Counted from the first letter of the stretch, positions 31,995 to 44,490 are shown. The stretch is 64,000 bases of DNA from Isoetes taiwanensis (GCA_021234155.1 JAJEKV010000006.1:2335815-2399814); one strand, 5' to 3'. Notes: a model not told the origin generated them from the sequence alone. Program-made: numbers and translations.

Positions 31995-33893
31995 CTATCC
32001 ATGAAAAGAATGCAGGCATTCTTTAGGAGCCCTCCAGAATACTCTCCGGGATTGTCTTTCTTCTGCTCTCATCAACTTAAACCGTCTCCAATCTTCAACA
32101 GCCAATCTCAGATCATTCAACTTCCTTGCAAGTCCCGTGCAGCAGTTTGCATGCATTGTAACAACCTTATCAAAGTTCCTGCTTACTTGACAAAAACCAC
32201 TGAAAATTTCTGTGGATAGAAACCTCAACTTCAAGCCTATATCACCAAAATTGGGCGAGTTTTTTATCTTATTCAGAACGTCCTGGTCATGCTTTCCTGG
32301 AAACAAATGGCGTGCTTTGTACCAAAACTTATAAAATTCAATGGTGCGGTTACGAGAACGGACGTGAACATAGCCTCCATTAGGCCGATTGTACAAAGCA
32401 TAAGGATCACCATAATACTGATCACATGCAATTTCAAAATCCGCGTCATCTGACAAGTATGGAAATGGATCACGAAACCATAAAATGTCTGCATCCTGGC
32501 ACAAAAATCACCAAATTCTCTTTATGAGTTAGGTATTCAACAAATCTAGCATTTTAGAACATGCAACAGGAAACCTCTAAACTAGACAAAGGTCATGTAA
32601 TAGGCATGAGCCATCCTAAAATAAGGACCTTAAACAATAAAGAATATTTATTACAAGCTTAAAGCATTGGATGCCACAGCACAAAACACACAGCATGGAT
32701 CATCAAACAAAAAATTGGACATTTCAAGTTCAACCAGACAAGAGTAAGAAAGCAGTAGCCACTTGCCAAAAGAATGAAAGACCTAAACAAAGCAAGTACT
32801 CACAGAAAAAATGAAGTCGAAGCCCATTTCAAGGACAACTCTTAGGAACTCAATCCTTCTCCACATCATTCTAAGATAGTCTTCAGACATAAAGAATTTT
32901 TCTCCTGAAAAGTCTACTCCATAAGTCCGTAAGGTGAAACAATGCACATCAGGAATAGTTTCACAACGTTCTGCAGAGACTTGATCTAAACAAACAATCA
33001 GCATATGGTGCAAAAAACTGCTTATGCCCTCGCCAGCAGCAAAACTTTGTAAGAACAGATCGATCATAGAATCTGGGGCTGCCCATGCTTGATTTAAGGT
33101 GGTGATAATAACAGTTTTGTTTCGAAATGCTGCTTTGTTCAAAATTGAGTAGAGATCCGTGAGCTCCTCTATGCTCTACATCAGGCAGCAGAGAGTCATT
33201 TTGCTGTTTCCGAAAAGGAGGTTGCACCAAACGAAAAAAAACATAACAGAACATAAGCAAGACCATGGTATCGCATGGGGCTTGCAGAGAATAATGAACC
33301 AGCACCATGAACATAATTTAGCACATAAAATTTCTTCTACTTGACATGAAAGAAAGAGAATGAACAAGATGGTCTGAAACTGTAAGATCCCGACTTCATG
33401 TCAGAGTGCAATTACACAGATAAACTAGATCTCTCTGATTTCGATAAAGCAGGTTAGTAAAAAGGGCATTCCGCATGTGGCGTACGTTTACACTCAGATT
33501 AGACGTCTGAAGCGAAATGCTTTGGCAGATGTTTATAGAAGCTTTCAAGATCACATGCTTTCCCAAAGTATACATTGTTCTCAAAAAAGAAAGAAACCAA
33601 AGCAGCTGAAAACTTACAAAATTAGTGCTGCGAGAAATAGGAACGAAACGGCTTGCCAAAGATTCCACACCAGAATGCAGATTATCGCGATACCCTATCC
33701 ACCGATGCTGGTTACGGCTTCCTGCAGCACTAAACGCCTGCCGCATCCTTATAGATAAAGCAGAATGAGAAAAGATTCTAAGGGTCGCCATGGGCAACAT
33801 AACCAGCATCAAACAGCTCAAAACAAATATCCACTCCTTCTTGAACTGGGCAGAACCCATTTCTGCTTTTTGGCTAAGCTTCGGCTTCTGCAT
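31995..33893 (-). CDS. Golgi-type nucleotide-diphospho-sugar transferase, copy 3 (3 exons, 382 aa)
   Basis: Exons 33893-33618, 33175-32804 and 32495-31995 join in phase 0 (GTAAGT and GTGAGT donors; TAG and CAG acceptors), giving 1149 nt. Exons 1 and 2 end at the same codons as in copy 1, and exon 2 is exactly 372 nt in both. A signal anchor lies near the N-terminus (WIFVLSCLMLVMLPMATLRI), giving a type II Golgi protein. The core contains LIVCLDQVSAERC, FSGEKFFMSEDYLRMMW, the DxD motif in DADILWFRDPFPYLSDDAD, and GGYVHVRSRNRTIEFYKFWY. A second in-frame ATG at 33858-33860 (MGSAQFKKEW) is closer to the start used in copy 1 and may be the true start, giving 371 aa. The family is Nucleotid_trans/GT77-like; substrate unknown. 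Gene structure is intact. Confidence 0.87.
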
Positions 33894-34424
33894 TGAATGT
33901 GCTGCAAATCAAAGGAATTACGACATACTCAGGTGCAAAGGCGGGCTGGAGCTGCTCCGTTTTGAACAGATTGATGGTTTTTTCTGTGCAGATCCAGATG
34001 GGCGGGCTAGAAATGAATCCATACAAGCAAAGGGTCGGAAGGAAGCGATTGATCGGACAGGAACTGTCTAAAGGAGGGAGATGAGCAAAAGGACAAAGAG
34101 GGAGGTTCTTCTGGACTTCAAGATGCCTGCTCCACAATATAATCCACCTTCATTATTCTTAATTAAGCCCATTAAATATTTGGAGACTTTTTTTTTTTAT
34201 ATTTAGAGACTGTTTTTTGGTAGACCAGTGGGTCTTGGTGGTGTGCACCTAAATACTAGGGACCATTGTTTTCTAATACCATTTCGTCATTTGGGAAATG
34301 CCCCTTGTTTGTCAAGCAACATTTAGGGTGGCCACATGCACAAGAATTTTGGAAGCCTCAACCCCCCGGGCCTTCCAAATCCAGCAACGGAGGAGACCCC
34401 CTCGCGAGCTTAATTCGGCAAAAA
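33894..34424. other. Upstream region of glycosyltransferase copy 3
   Basis: Non-coding; T-run at about 34188-34197. No promoter element stands out. Confidence 0.3.
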
Positions 34425-34520
34425 ATTGGAGACCCGGGTGGAACACTTCAAACTGGCCTCTGCTACCAATTGGAGGCCCGGAGTGAAACACTTCAAACTG
34501 GCCCCGTAGCCAATTGGAGG
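34425..34520. repeat. Tandem repeat, about two units of 47-50 bp
   Basis: The unit ttggagrcccggrgtg, then aacacttcaaactggcc, then ccaattgga, occurs twice with a partial third start. Confidence 0.6.
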
Positions 34521-34786
34521 TTGCCGCCCTTTTTTTTCAAATCACAAACATGTGGTCACCCTTATTCTGCTCCTCGCAATTTCCTCCTCCGCTTCTTCAA
34601 GCTAAAATTCTATTCATGTTCTTTATCAACAATGAACCCAATAACTTCATATCCATCTACATTCATTGGAAGGATTGTCATTTCAATGCTCATTTTGAAT
34701 CTCCTTATGATGTATTTTTTCATTTAGTACATATTGCAGGCTTAAATGTGGAGATTGCTCCTCCTAAACTAGGCATTAAAGCTACT

Positions 34787-34850
34787 TAGAATAGAATAGA
34801 ATAGATTTTTTAAGGTCCACGAAGACTAAGAGGCACGGGACGCATACAAA
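34787..34850 (-). mobile_element. LINE/SINE 3' tail fragment, minus strand
   Basis: agaatagaatagaatagatt, then ttttaaggtccacgaagact, is the reverse complement of the LINE 3' end seen at 8470-8533 (ggacgataaaaa plus pentanucleotide tail). Confidence 0.6.
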
Positions 34851-35110
34851 AAAAAAGCACTTTAATATCTTATGTGTACAAAAAGACCTGAAGGGTGGAG
34901 TTGGAATTGATGTCAAATAGTTTTTTTTAACTTACATAAAGAATTGCACATATCTATGAGAAACCTCATATTAAGGAATGTTGGCCATTGTGATTTCTGG
35001 GAAAGTGTGATTGTTTGCTTCTATCTTACAGAATGAGAATGAGAATGATACCCCCCAAATATACAAGTAAACAAATAAACAATTCTAGAAGATATGCAAG
35101 GTTAAGTGGC

Positions 35111-35862
35111 ACAATATGGTACTTGGGTCGCCAAATTTGGCGTTGCGTTATTCTGGTGATGCCACGTGGCATAGCATTCCATTGCAGAATGGCATTTTGG
35201 GTCGACCATTCTGCATCTTCGGTTTCCAGCCGGTTTCCAGCCGCTTTGTTTCTTTTCTTTGGATTGATTCTTTACATGGCCATAGCTTGAATCCGGCCCC
35301 ATCACAGCTTGTTTAGCTTGTCGGAATAGCGGTAGCCTTAGCTTAGCCATATTAATAGTTCTGAATCCCTCTTTTTTTGCTGCAGAAAAGGGAAGAAGAA
35401 GAAAGGATCTGGATCTAAGAAATAGGTCTAGCAAAAAATGTGGAAGCACAGACCTTATATCGGCTAAGAAAGCAGAGCTGTGGGCACAGAAGGAAGACGA
35501 TAGCACATAAGAAAGCTGATGCAGAAGAAAGCCAGAAGAATGCCAATGTAGAAAAGGATAGCACAGAAGAAAGCCGATGCAGAAGAGGATAACATAGAAG
35601 AAAGCTGATGCAGAAGAAAGAGAAGAAAGCCCCATCCTGTTTCGTCTCACAAACCCCCATCGCTGCAGAGCTTCATTTATAAAATCATCCTCTTTCATCT
35701 CACAACCCCATCGCTGCAGCACTGCCCGCCATCGCTGCTATGCCATCTTCCTCATCGCCATCGCCATCGCTGCTCTGCTCTGCTCTGCCATCGCTGCAGC
35801 TCTGCCCGCCATCGCTGGAGGAGGAAGGGGGAAAATTTTTGGCTCCCCAAGTACCATATTGT
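35111..35862. mobile_element. Non-autonomous DNA-transposon-like unit with terminal inverted repeats
   Basis: acaatatggtacttggg at 35111-35127 is the exact reverse complement of 35846-35862, and the match continues inward (gccaaa on both sides), giving TIRs near 28 bp and a unit of about 750 bp. The interior has no transposase but has gcagaagaaagcc-type tandem repeats (about 35518-35625) and gccatcgctgc repeats (about 35705-35820). Family not assigned. Confidence 0.55.
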
Positions 35863-35979
35863 CAGTTCAAGGCATATGGTCTGCCATTCTGGCATGCACC
35901 GGTGACCCGCTCCCGGCTAACGCCGGTCGCGGGACCCCACCGGTACATGCCAGAATGGCATCCCATATGCCTTGAACTG
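35863..35979. repeat. 117-bp near-perfect palindrome next to the TIR unit
   Basis: cagttcaaggcatatgg (35863-35879) pairs with ccatatgccttgaactg (35963-35979). The match continues inward through ctgccattctggcatg and accggtg with few mismatches to a short loop near 35920. It could be a MITE or a small-RNA precursor. Confidence 0.75.
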
Positions 35980-35985
35980 GTACAA

Positions 35986-37639
35986 ATTGCTCCCTAAGAT
36001 GTAGTAATGCTTCGCAAGGCATCATCTGCTCGCAATAGTATTTGAGGACCACTTAATCCCTCAAAGTCCAAAGACATCAAACGTTTGCACTAGTATATGA
36101 GGACCATCTACATTTGTTGCTTGTAAAAAAAAAAACATAGACATCAATTGCTTACTATGGTGAGATGGCTAGTAAATGTTAGTATTGAACAAAATGTGGC
36201 CATGTATGTTATTGAATACTCATGCATCCCCTACAACATTATGATTGTCGGCAGCATCGTTGCAAAGACGTAGTATTAACATGTACGAGGGATGAGCTAA
36301 TTTACTAGGAGTGTCAGTATTGAACACTGATGTTGGCAATGGGCTGGCAAAGTGCACTGTCAATGGCTTTAACCATGGCAAACAGTGGGGCCAACATGTT
36401 CTAACTTGCTATATTTTACTTGATGAAGTTTGACCAGGTCGTTGCTCTATGTCTATCGAATTCAGACATACCTCGATGTGGCACATCACTTTGCAAAATC
36501 CTAGATTGATGTTTTTTTTCCTACTTTGGGTAACATGCATCACAAGCACATGCTTACATCTTCAATAAATATTCATTCATTAGTGGCTAGGCTAGCCTAA
36601 TGTCTTTTTGTTTTTAATCTTTTGGTTTTCATCTTTTCTATGGTACTACATGCCGCTCAAGTATTTTATGCAGTTACAAGTAGTTGTCAGTTGGTGCCAG
36701 CCTTGACTCATTTTACATATATAGTTTGCCAGGCAAAAATTACTTGTTCATTTGGTTGACAATATTAACAATCATACATGAAATAAAGGTCTTTCATGTT
36801 AGCAATAGGCCTACTTTCATCTTCAAAATAACAAGTTTTCCATTAAAGTTAAGGTATTTGAAATATGAGCACAATTGTAGAATTCATAGAAATAAATGCA
36901 CAATTGATTCTATTCACAACCTCCCGCCCAATCACCCATTATGTCTAACCACGATATTAACGATGTTTCTTTAGACTACCCATTTTTGCACTCAAAAAAT
37001 AAAAATAAAAGTAAATACATATAATTGAACTCCAACGCATTAATAGTCACGTAGTAAGCTTCCAACATTTTTCAAGCCAACCAAAAGGCCAGCCTTGGAG
37101 TGTTGGGCGAGCTTCTAGATGAGGATCTCAAATTGTTGTGAAATAATGTTCTTAAATCTAAGTGTGGGAATTTATAGTGAAGAGTTATTCTTTGCATAAT
37201 CTTAGTCGACCTAGAAATGCTGTCGGATCTCCTGTAGAAAATTTTTATTTTCAACAAATGCTACCAGACTATATATTTGTTCAAGGCTCTAGTATGAAGT
37301 AAGAAAGATTGATTGTGTTTCAAAGAACACCTACATTAAGTCTCATTGGTGAAACTAGTTTAAAGTACTTCAAGCTTACCAAGTTCACAAGCATGTACCG
37401 AGTATAATATGTTATATGTTATAAGCTACTAGTTGTTGAAACATCATAATTTACCATTTTGAAGACCAAGGCAAGAGCAATTTTTTGTTGTTGATTTCAA
37501 AAAGCCTTTATTAGTAAGGCAACTTATTTAGTCAACAACGTCTTGGGGAATGAGTCCTTTTCAAACAAGGTATGGGGATGAATGTAGATGTTCAGTTAAC
37601 TAGAGATATCCGCACGTAGAAATAGAAGATGCTAATACA
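35986..37639. other. Non-genic stretch
   Basis: No gene or clear repeat recognised; the part after about 37500 may belong to the decayed Ty3/Gypsy element that follows. Confidence 0.3.
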
Positions 37640-38125
37640 GTAAGATAATGTGTGCAAGAGCAATTGAAAATAATTCGAGAGAATTTGCATAAGGTTCATA
37701 TTAGACAGATTCAACATGTACTGACCAAAAATGTCGAACAATGGAATCTAAAGAAGGTGACATGGTATTTTTGCACTATAAAACTTGATCTAAAATTTGC
37801 ATGGCAATTTAAAATTGTCAAGCGAATTGGATTGATGGCTTATAGATTATAGTTGCCAACCAAAGTTAAGGTTCATGACATGTTCTCTGTGAATAATCTA
37901 AGAAAACACAATCCACCTTATCGTCATGTTCTAAGATGATTTAGATGTTGTGGAACAACAATTGGTCATTAAGCCAACTCAAATACTGTGGCAAGATGTT
38001 CGAGTGTTGTAGCCGAGAAATAAAATGATATATTATCCAGTTGTAAGGATGTCCAATAGATGATGCTTCTTGGGTAGACGCACAAGAATTCCATCATTTG
38101 TATCCATACTTCAATCCATGAGGAT
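37640..38125 (+). pseudogene. Chromovirus integrase C-terminus and chromodomain relic
   Basis: The text VQEQLKIIRENLHKVHIRQI, then FKIVKRIGLMAYRL-stop-LPTKVKVHDMFSVNNLRKHNPP, is the classic end of a Ty3/Gypsy integrase. It is followed, after frame changes, by DASWVDAQEFHHLYPYF, the last part of a chromodomain. The element is otherwise gone. It ends near 38150-38180 with a LINE-tail-like piece (gccaatttggtctgcatgga). Confidence 0.7.
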
Positions 38126-38499
38126 ATGGATTTCTCATGGCCAATTTGGTCTGCATGGACATTAAAAACCCTATCTATCCTAAAAGTGGGTAAAATGTGA
38201 CGGAAGCTCGCTAGTTCAACATGAGATATGTCTTATCTTTTATATAACAATTTCAATGGTAGAAAATAATAATGTTAGGAGACATTTTAATAGAAGGTAA
38301 CAAGAATTGCAAGTACAAGAATATATGCAAAGACAAGAATAAAATCTCAGAAGATAATCAAAACCCATTGAGTGAAGCAGTCTGCCTATCCATAAGAGCA
38401 TACACCCAAATATACATAAAAAAAATCAAGTTCCACCTATGAGGGGCAAGGGAATGATACTAATAAAGCTTAGCAATTCTACTTTGAGCATGTTGGACA

Positions 38500-40040
38500 T
38501 GGTCATCTTCCACATTTAGACCCTTGAAGACAACTAGCGTTCTTCGTTTTCAAATAATCCAGAGCAACTAGCCTGATGCTACACGAAAAACTCGGCTTTG
38601 TAATTTCGTCTATATACTGGGGTAAATTGCTAAAAACATTGTTGACTTGTTTGTGAGACCTGCAAAAGAAAGAACAACCAATCCCATACATGTCTAATGT
38701 GGCTATACTTTCTCAGAAATTTGCTCAACATCTTTCTCCAGAATGTCTTGAGATGCTTGTCCAGGGGTAAAGCATTTCCCTCTGATGCACCACAATGTAT
38801 CTAGCTTTCTTTCCTTTTACGAAAAGACAGTACTGTCTGATCGCGAGGGAACACAGAGTGGGTTCAATGACCCATCGAAGCCAGCACTTGAGCTCCCTAC
38901 ATTCAACATCAAAGCACAAGTTACATGAAAAGGTTGCAGTTCCCGAGGTCCTCCGTGGGTGGCTTCGGCCAAAGCATTTCTACGTGGCAGCCATAAGCAT
39001 TATGACCAACTGGTCGTTTTGTTGCTGTAGCATGGGGAGCTACAGAAATTACTCTAGGTGGCTACTGGCATCTGGGCATAAGTCTCCGTGCAGTCTTAAT
39101 CCAGCCACAACTAAGGCAAGTGGGGGGTTGGTCATATGTGGTCCGAGCAAATTGCCAGTCCACTTGGAGAAAAAGTAGTTGGTGATCCGAGTCAGCCTCC
39201 ATCTCTACTATTTTTGCCTGCCCAAAGTTGGATGATGAGGTACAGATATTGTTCAGGCACTAGCACAAAATCCACGTTGTTGGAGATGCCTCACTGATTT
39301 TCCTGCATGCAGGTGTAGCCGACAGATAAGGGCCACTGCGCCAAACCATTGCAGATGACTAAGTCAAGGATGCTTTGCATCTGAACCAATTGCAGGCCAT
39401 GTTATGTTATATGACCTAATGGGCTCTATTAGCTAATGTTTGTGGTCAAGCAGTCTCTGCAAGGCGAAGTTGTAGTACATCTTTTGCCAACGGTGAAACT
39501 TCGTGAGTTGTTCTATTCCTGTATGTGCATTGAAGTCTCCTAGCAACATAACTTGGCCAAACTATATGTACAGTTGTATGTCATTATATAGATTGACATG
39601 CGGATCAAGCCTATCCACATCCGTGTTGTAGCAGGAGAAGTTGAACTTTGCATGCGAAAAGTAGCATGTTGCAAGGAAAAAAAATATCACCACTGTGGTT
39701 TTTGCACTCCGATCCAGAGGTACATTTGTGTATGTGTGTAATCTGCAAAGAAACTGATGGTGTCAAACTTGTGCGGTAGTAGCAGGCGATACCGCAATGT
39801 CCCCCTTTACCTGTGCACATTGAACAACGAGTAGTGTTGATATCCTAGTAGGTCTAGTATCTTGTGCCCAGCGTGTTCCCAAGTTTTCATAAGGAATATG
39901 AGATCCATGTCTGTAACAATGCAATTGAGACTATCTACCTTCTGCCAAGGGAAGCCCCTGCGATTCTAGGAGACCATATGCAAGCATTGTCCCTATTTGA
40001 TGGCCAGGTTAGCAGCATCAGCAAGGGGGGCAGCATCAAC
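38500..40040 (-). pseudogene. LINE relic: apurinic-endonuclease domain, minus strand
   Basis: On the minus strand, the text VMLLGDFNAHTGIEQLTKFH at about 39495-39560 matches the GDFNAH motif of LINE endonucleases. EMEADSDHQLLFLQVDW near 39160-39210 matches the SDH motif that ends the domain. Coding text continues toward 38725 (RWVIEPTLCSLAIRQY; VKGKKARYIVVHQRE). Many stops and shifts. It could be the 5' part of the LINE family whose 3' ends are at 8 and 11 kb, but the copies do not overlap. Confidence 0.65.
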
Positions 40041-40847
40041 ATGATGTGAGGAGTAGTAGGAAGAGCAAAGGCAAAGTCAAAGATTTTGCTAAAGGCTAAA
40101 GTCATGGGAGACATTAATATATAGAAGCTGAATTTCAGTTGGTTATATCTTTGCAACCAGAGGTTCAATCTAGGCGAATTTTACTTCCTTAGAACTTTCA
40201 GAGTCTAATTTTTTAATTGGAATGGAACTCCTTTACAATTGAATTTGATTCTAAGAAATTGCTTTTCCCAGAGCCTATTGCAACTCATATTCAATATCAT
40301 GTTGGTAACCCCGAGCCTAATTTTTGGAGTCTTATATTGAGGCCTATTAACTCGAGGAGAGAAGCTACAAGTTGGTTCGATGGGTTTCGCCATTCTACGA
40401 TTGCTCTAAAGCCAGATATGCCTTACTATCTTTATATTCCAACCTTATATTGCTAGCTGAGTGATTTGATTGGGTGGAGAGGTCCTTTAAATAGGGCCTT
40501 GTCTACTAGTTTCTGTAAAGTCTCATATAATTGTTCGGGTATTCAGGCTAAGATCGTATCAGCAGTGAAGAAGAAAACTACTTCATTGCTTCCACATCAA
40601 CAAGTAGTGTAAGTTGCAGTATTTATGTGATGGCTTTTATGCACGCTTTTATCGATAACCAAGTGAATTCTAAAAGCATGGTATTGCAATTATATAACTC
40701 CTATATGTTATTGTAACCGATCTCAGTCTTGTGTTTGTTGCAGTTTTCATCAAACTGATTTGGCAAGAGTGTGGATATAATATTCCAGCATAATAATTGG
40801 TATAAATATGTATATTATACTGCCACGTCACTAGTACATGTCGACTA
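40041..40847. other. Flank of the nested chromoviruses; one 79-codon open frame
   Basis: An ATG-to-stop frame at 40217-40456 (plus) reads mixed protein-like text (EPIATHIQYHVGNPEPNFWS; FDGFRHSTIALKPDMPYYLY). The family is unknown and it could be a gene or element relic. Confidence 0.3.
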
Positions 40848-42267
40848 TGATGACATGTACATGGTGACCGTAGGATTGTACCATGCAGTACAACTATTAG
40901 AACCCATTATATTGCACATGTTATGCAAGATGTGAATATATTCTATATTGCCACGTGCCAATACCCCATATGAGCCATATGGCCCATTAGACCCTAACCC
41001 TAAAACATGGGCATAAAGAGGCAGGAACACTAAAAGTGTCCCCTTTTTTGGATTCCAGTCTCCAAGAGCCATTTTGACCAAGCGCCTGCGCCATTCCGCC
41101 TTGACAGATGCCAGGAAGCCAGCATTGCGCAACAGATCACGTGCATTCGATCGTCTCAGCCAGATCGAGAGCATGGACACATTTCGTGGAGTTGGAGCGA
41201 GTTAAGGATTCGGTATGTGGTCAATCTGTTATGCAATGCCGATTACCCGACTGGCTTAGCATCTTCTATTAGCCTCAGAGGACCTATAGATTCCAAGATC
41301 TCAGCCTCTAACGAAGGAATCTAACCATGTATATTTAGGTAGATAGATAGATGTTATTCTGTATTTTAGTTCTATGGTTGATGATGTTCTATCTTTGTGC
41401 GCACTCCTGTGTATTGGGAAGGGGAGTAGAGACCCTGAAAGCCTTAGTAGATGATGTATCTAGCTAGCCTCATTAATTCCAATGCGGCATGTGCATAAGA
41501 GCCTGTCTGGCTGCGGGTGGCATAGCTAGACCAGCTGACAAGGAAGACTTGTCCAATTACAGTTGATCCCTCTGGTGCGTAAAGCCTACTGGAAAATATT
41601 GTGGGCTAGGCCTAATAGCTTGCCACTGAGTATGGGCAAGGTATGGGCTCGACATCTCTTGGGTGATGTGTCATCTTCAATGGAGTTGAAGTCGTAGACG
41701 AGCAGTGGCTCTCTAGCCCGCCTGTAACTGGCATGCATCTTCTGGAGGGGAGTGATCTTCTCCGGCCACATCGGCAACTGGGAAGATGTAACCCAAGAGT
41801 AGCCCCTTTGGCTAGGCACCCGGCAGGCTATGGTCAGGCTCCAAGACTTATCAGCCTATCTGCAAAGTATGCACAGAAGGGGCGGATGGAGTGGACTATC
41901 CAATGACCATGTTCTATGCCAGCCAAGTCCATTGTTATGAATTCTGTCTGTTTTGACCTCTGGAGACCCAAGCTGTCAGTCAGTCCCCTTGAGTCTGAGC
42001 TTTGGGTAGGATTCCCCTTATGTTGATGTTACTGATGTTGTTGTTACAGATGCTATGTTATGGTGAGACAACTTTCGAGGTGGATATGTATGTTATTTGA
42101 TGCTATGTGCGTATGTGTGATGTGCTTTTGCAGCTAGGTAGGTCCCGAGGGAGATGGGATGAATGACACGTCCATTCTTCCCCATCGGGTTCTTGCTCAC
42201 CATCGAGTGTCTGATAATAGGTGGACGGCCTCGTGACAGCGAGCTTGTGCTGTCAGGAGGGATGAAC
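40848..42267 (+). mobile_element. Old chromovirus 5' LTR, first part (interrupted by the younger element)
   Basis: Starts TGATGACAT and aligns, with many gaps, to the younger LTR over most of its length (tattgggaagggg, gtaaagcctac, gtatgggctcgac, ggggcggatggagtgga, ttgggtaggattcccc). It stops at the target site tgaac and resumes at 55420, so the younger element landed in it. Confidence 0.8.
42263..42267. repeat. Target-site duplication tgaac, left copy
   Basis: tgaac directly before the 5' LTR is repeated directly after the 3' LTR at 55415-55419. Confidence 0.9.
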
Positions 42268-43820
42268 TGTGACGTTCCAGCACAGTATACGGTCCCAGGA
42301 CGTATACTGTACTGCCCCGTCACGCGTACACGCCACTCCGACCGACGTGTACGCCAACGGATAGCCAGGTAAGTAGCCCTTGGGGGCAACTTGTTAGATA
42401 TGTTCACATGTTATTAATGTGCACATGTGCACATTAATGTGGGCACACCTTTCCATGTTGGCATATTTTGCCACCTAGCCATTAAAGGCAAGTGGGGCCT
42501 TTTCAATTATCCCACATGCCAAAATGGGTAATTGAAAACCCTAGCCTAAACCCCATGTCTATTTAGGGTAGGAAAACCCTAGCTTGCTAGTTTTCGTCCT
42601 TAGGGTTTTAGAGCTCAGTTTTGGCTGCCCCAGGAGCCAAAACCGCCTCCCAGACGCTGCCCAAGCGAATTGCGCCATCAGTTCCCCTGAATTCGATCAG
42701 CCCAGCAGGATGGTTGAACTCAGGTCAGGAGGAGCCACTCAAGGATCAGGTATTTGGTCAATTTAATAGCTTAAGACGTCTTCTAGTCAAAGAATCAGTA
42801 GGTTTAGACTATTAAGTTGGCCATAGCAGCTATCTAGATCTTAGATCTCGGACACTAACTAAAGAACCTAACTCTATGATTAGATCTAGTTCTTTAGTTC
42901 TTCTGTGATGTATTTGGATGATGTATTTCTGTGAACTCCTTGTATTGGGAAGGGGGGTAGAGGCTCTAAAGCTTGTAGTTGATGCTCCTAGAGTAGCCTC
43001 TCTAGCACACTGTAGATTCGGCCTGTGTACAAGAGCCACACCTGGTTGTGGGTGAAGGGGCCAGACTGGCTAAGAAGGAGGTTCATGTTCTGACTCTTGA
43101 ACGATCCCCCTGGTGTGTAAAGCCTACCGGGGATCATTGTGACTAGGTCTAATGGCTTACCACTGAGTGCGGGTAAGGCATGGGCTCGACCCCCGTGAAG
43201 TGGTGTACACTTTCCAGTGGGTTCAGTCGAATACGGGCAGTGGCCCTCTAGTCACCTTGAGTCAGCATGTAGATCTCTGGAGGGAGTGATCCCTACCTGC
43301 CCCATCCGGGCGGGAGGATGAGACCGGGGAATAGCCCCTTCGGCTATGCATCCGTGGGCTCTGATCAGTCCCGACACTTTCAGCCTACTGCAAAGTGTGT
43401 GGGAGGGGCGGATGGAGTGGACAACCCTATGCCATGTTCTTATGCCAGCCAACTCCATTGCCATGAATTACATGCACAGCGAACTCACGGAGACCCAAGC
43501 CGTCGGTCACTCCCTTGAGTCCCGAGCCTTGGGTAGGATTCCCTATGTGATGTCTTTGACCATTGTCTATGCAGATGTTGATATACCACCCCTCCGGGTG
43601 GATGGAGGATTCTGTTGGTGTGACATGTATGTTTACGCTTCCATGACTAGGTAGGCCCCGAGGGAGGCGGGGTAGAATGACACCTTCACTCTTCCCCTTT
43701 GGGACTCGTTGCGGGTGCGATGATATGTGGAGGGCCCCTGTATCAGCATGGAGCTGGTGTGGGGGAAGAACTCCTGTTTGTATACGGTGAGGGCACCGTA
43801 CACGAGTAGGGGACGTCACA
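42268..43820 (+). repeat. 5' LTR of the H3-carrying chromovirus (1553 bp)
   Basis: Begins TGTGACGTTC and ends GGGGACGTCACA, so the 8-bp ends are inverted. The first 90 bp differ strongly from those of the 3' LTR; the rest is near-identical apart from clustered CAG/CTG differences. Confidence 0.9.
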
Positions 43821-43821
43821 A

Positions 43822-43833
43822 TGGTATCAGAGC
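43822..43833 (+). promoter_or_regulatory. Primer-binding site for initiator tRNA-Met
   Basis: tggtatcagagc, one base after the LTR end, is the usual plant tRNA-iMet primer site for reverse transcription. Confidence 0.9.
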
Positions 43834-44022
43834 AATGTTCTTGGAGACCGAGAGCAAAGCACTGACCATGTCCCAGTAGTACTAACTTGATAGGATCCTC
43901 AAGCCTCGAAAAGTGGGAATTTTTTTCTCATCTTTGTAGTTTATGCTAAGCTAGTAACAATTAAGTGAATTGGAATTTAACAAGATTAAAAAGAATGAGC
44001 CAAAATTTTTCCAAGTGAGGTG

Positions 44023-44089
44023 GTCTCACAGCTCGCGCCTGGTCGCAGAACTAAATTTTAGTTTTGAAGCGAGGTATAAAGCGTGAGAC
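44023..44089. repeat. Hairpin H1 upstream of the H3-like ORF
   Basis: gtctcacagctcgcgcc opens the left arm; the right arm ends gtgagac. The inner part has actaaattttagtt as loop. This is the least perfect of the four copies. Confidence 0.8.
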
Positions 44090-44212
44090 ATCGAGCCAAG
44101 AACACCAAAACATGATGAATTTGAGAAAAATAATGTGGTAAGGCTAATTCTAAGGTAGGAATTAGTTAGAATAGCATGTTTTAATTACCTAAAAACCCTA
44201 GAAATGTATGAG

Positions 44213-44280
44213 ATCTCACAGCTCGCGCCTGGTCGCAAAACTAAACATTAGTATTGGAACGAGGCGCAAGCTGTGAGACC
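44213..44280. repeat. Hairpin H2 upstream of the H3-like ORF
   Basis: tctcacagctcgcgcc pairs with ggcgcaagctgtgaga over 16 positions with one mismatch. It lies 190 bp after H1 and about 100 bp before the TATA box. Confidence 0.85.
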
Positions 44281-44380
44281 AATAGGTAGAAAAAGTCTGA
44301 AATAAGTATAAGTTTTAGCTAAGTTGGTGCCTTAGCATGTTAAACAGAGCAACTTGAGTTTTGACCTAAAATTCCCCAAG

Positions 44381-44390
44381 CTATAAATAG
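44381..44390 (+). promoter_or_regulatory. TATA box of the H3-like ORF
   Basis: ctataaatag, 110 bp upstream of the ATG. The same box and a similar leader precede ORF2 at 46349, showing a duplicated promoter. Confidence 0.75.
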
Positions 44391-44490
44391 ATGTAGAACC
44401 CCCTCATTTTTTCGTCCAAGCCCTAGAAATCCGCTCTTCCCAACTTAGGCGATCTTTCGGCGCTTTTATCCGATTGACGATCCGTAAAGC

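Noticed and set aside
34266-34727. 153-codon plus-strand frame
   Set aside because: Covers the 47-50 bp tandem repeat and has no recognisable domain; likely chance.
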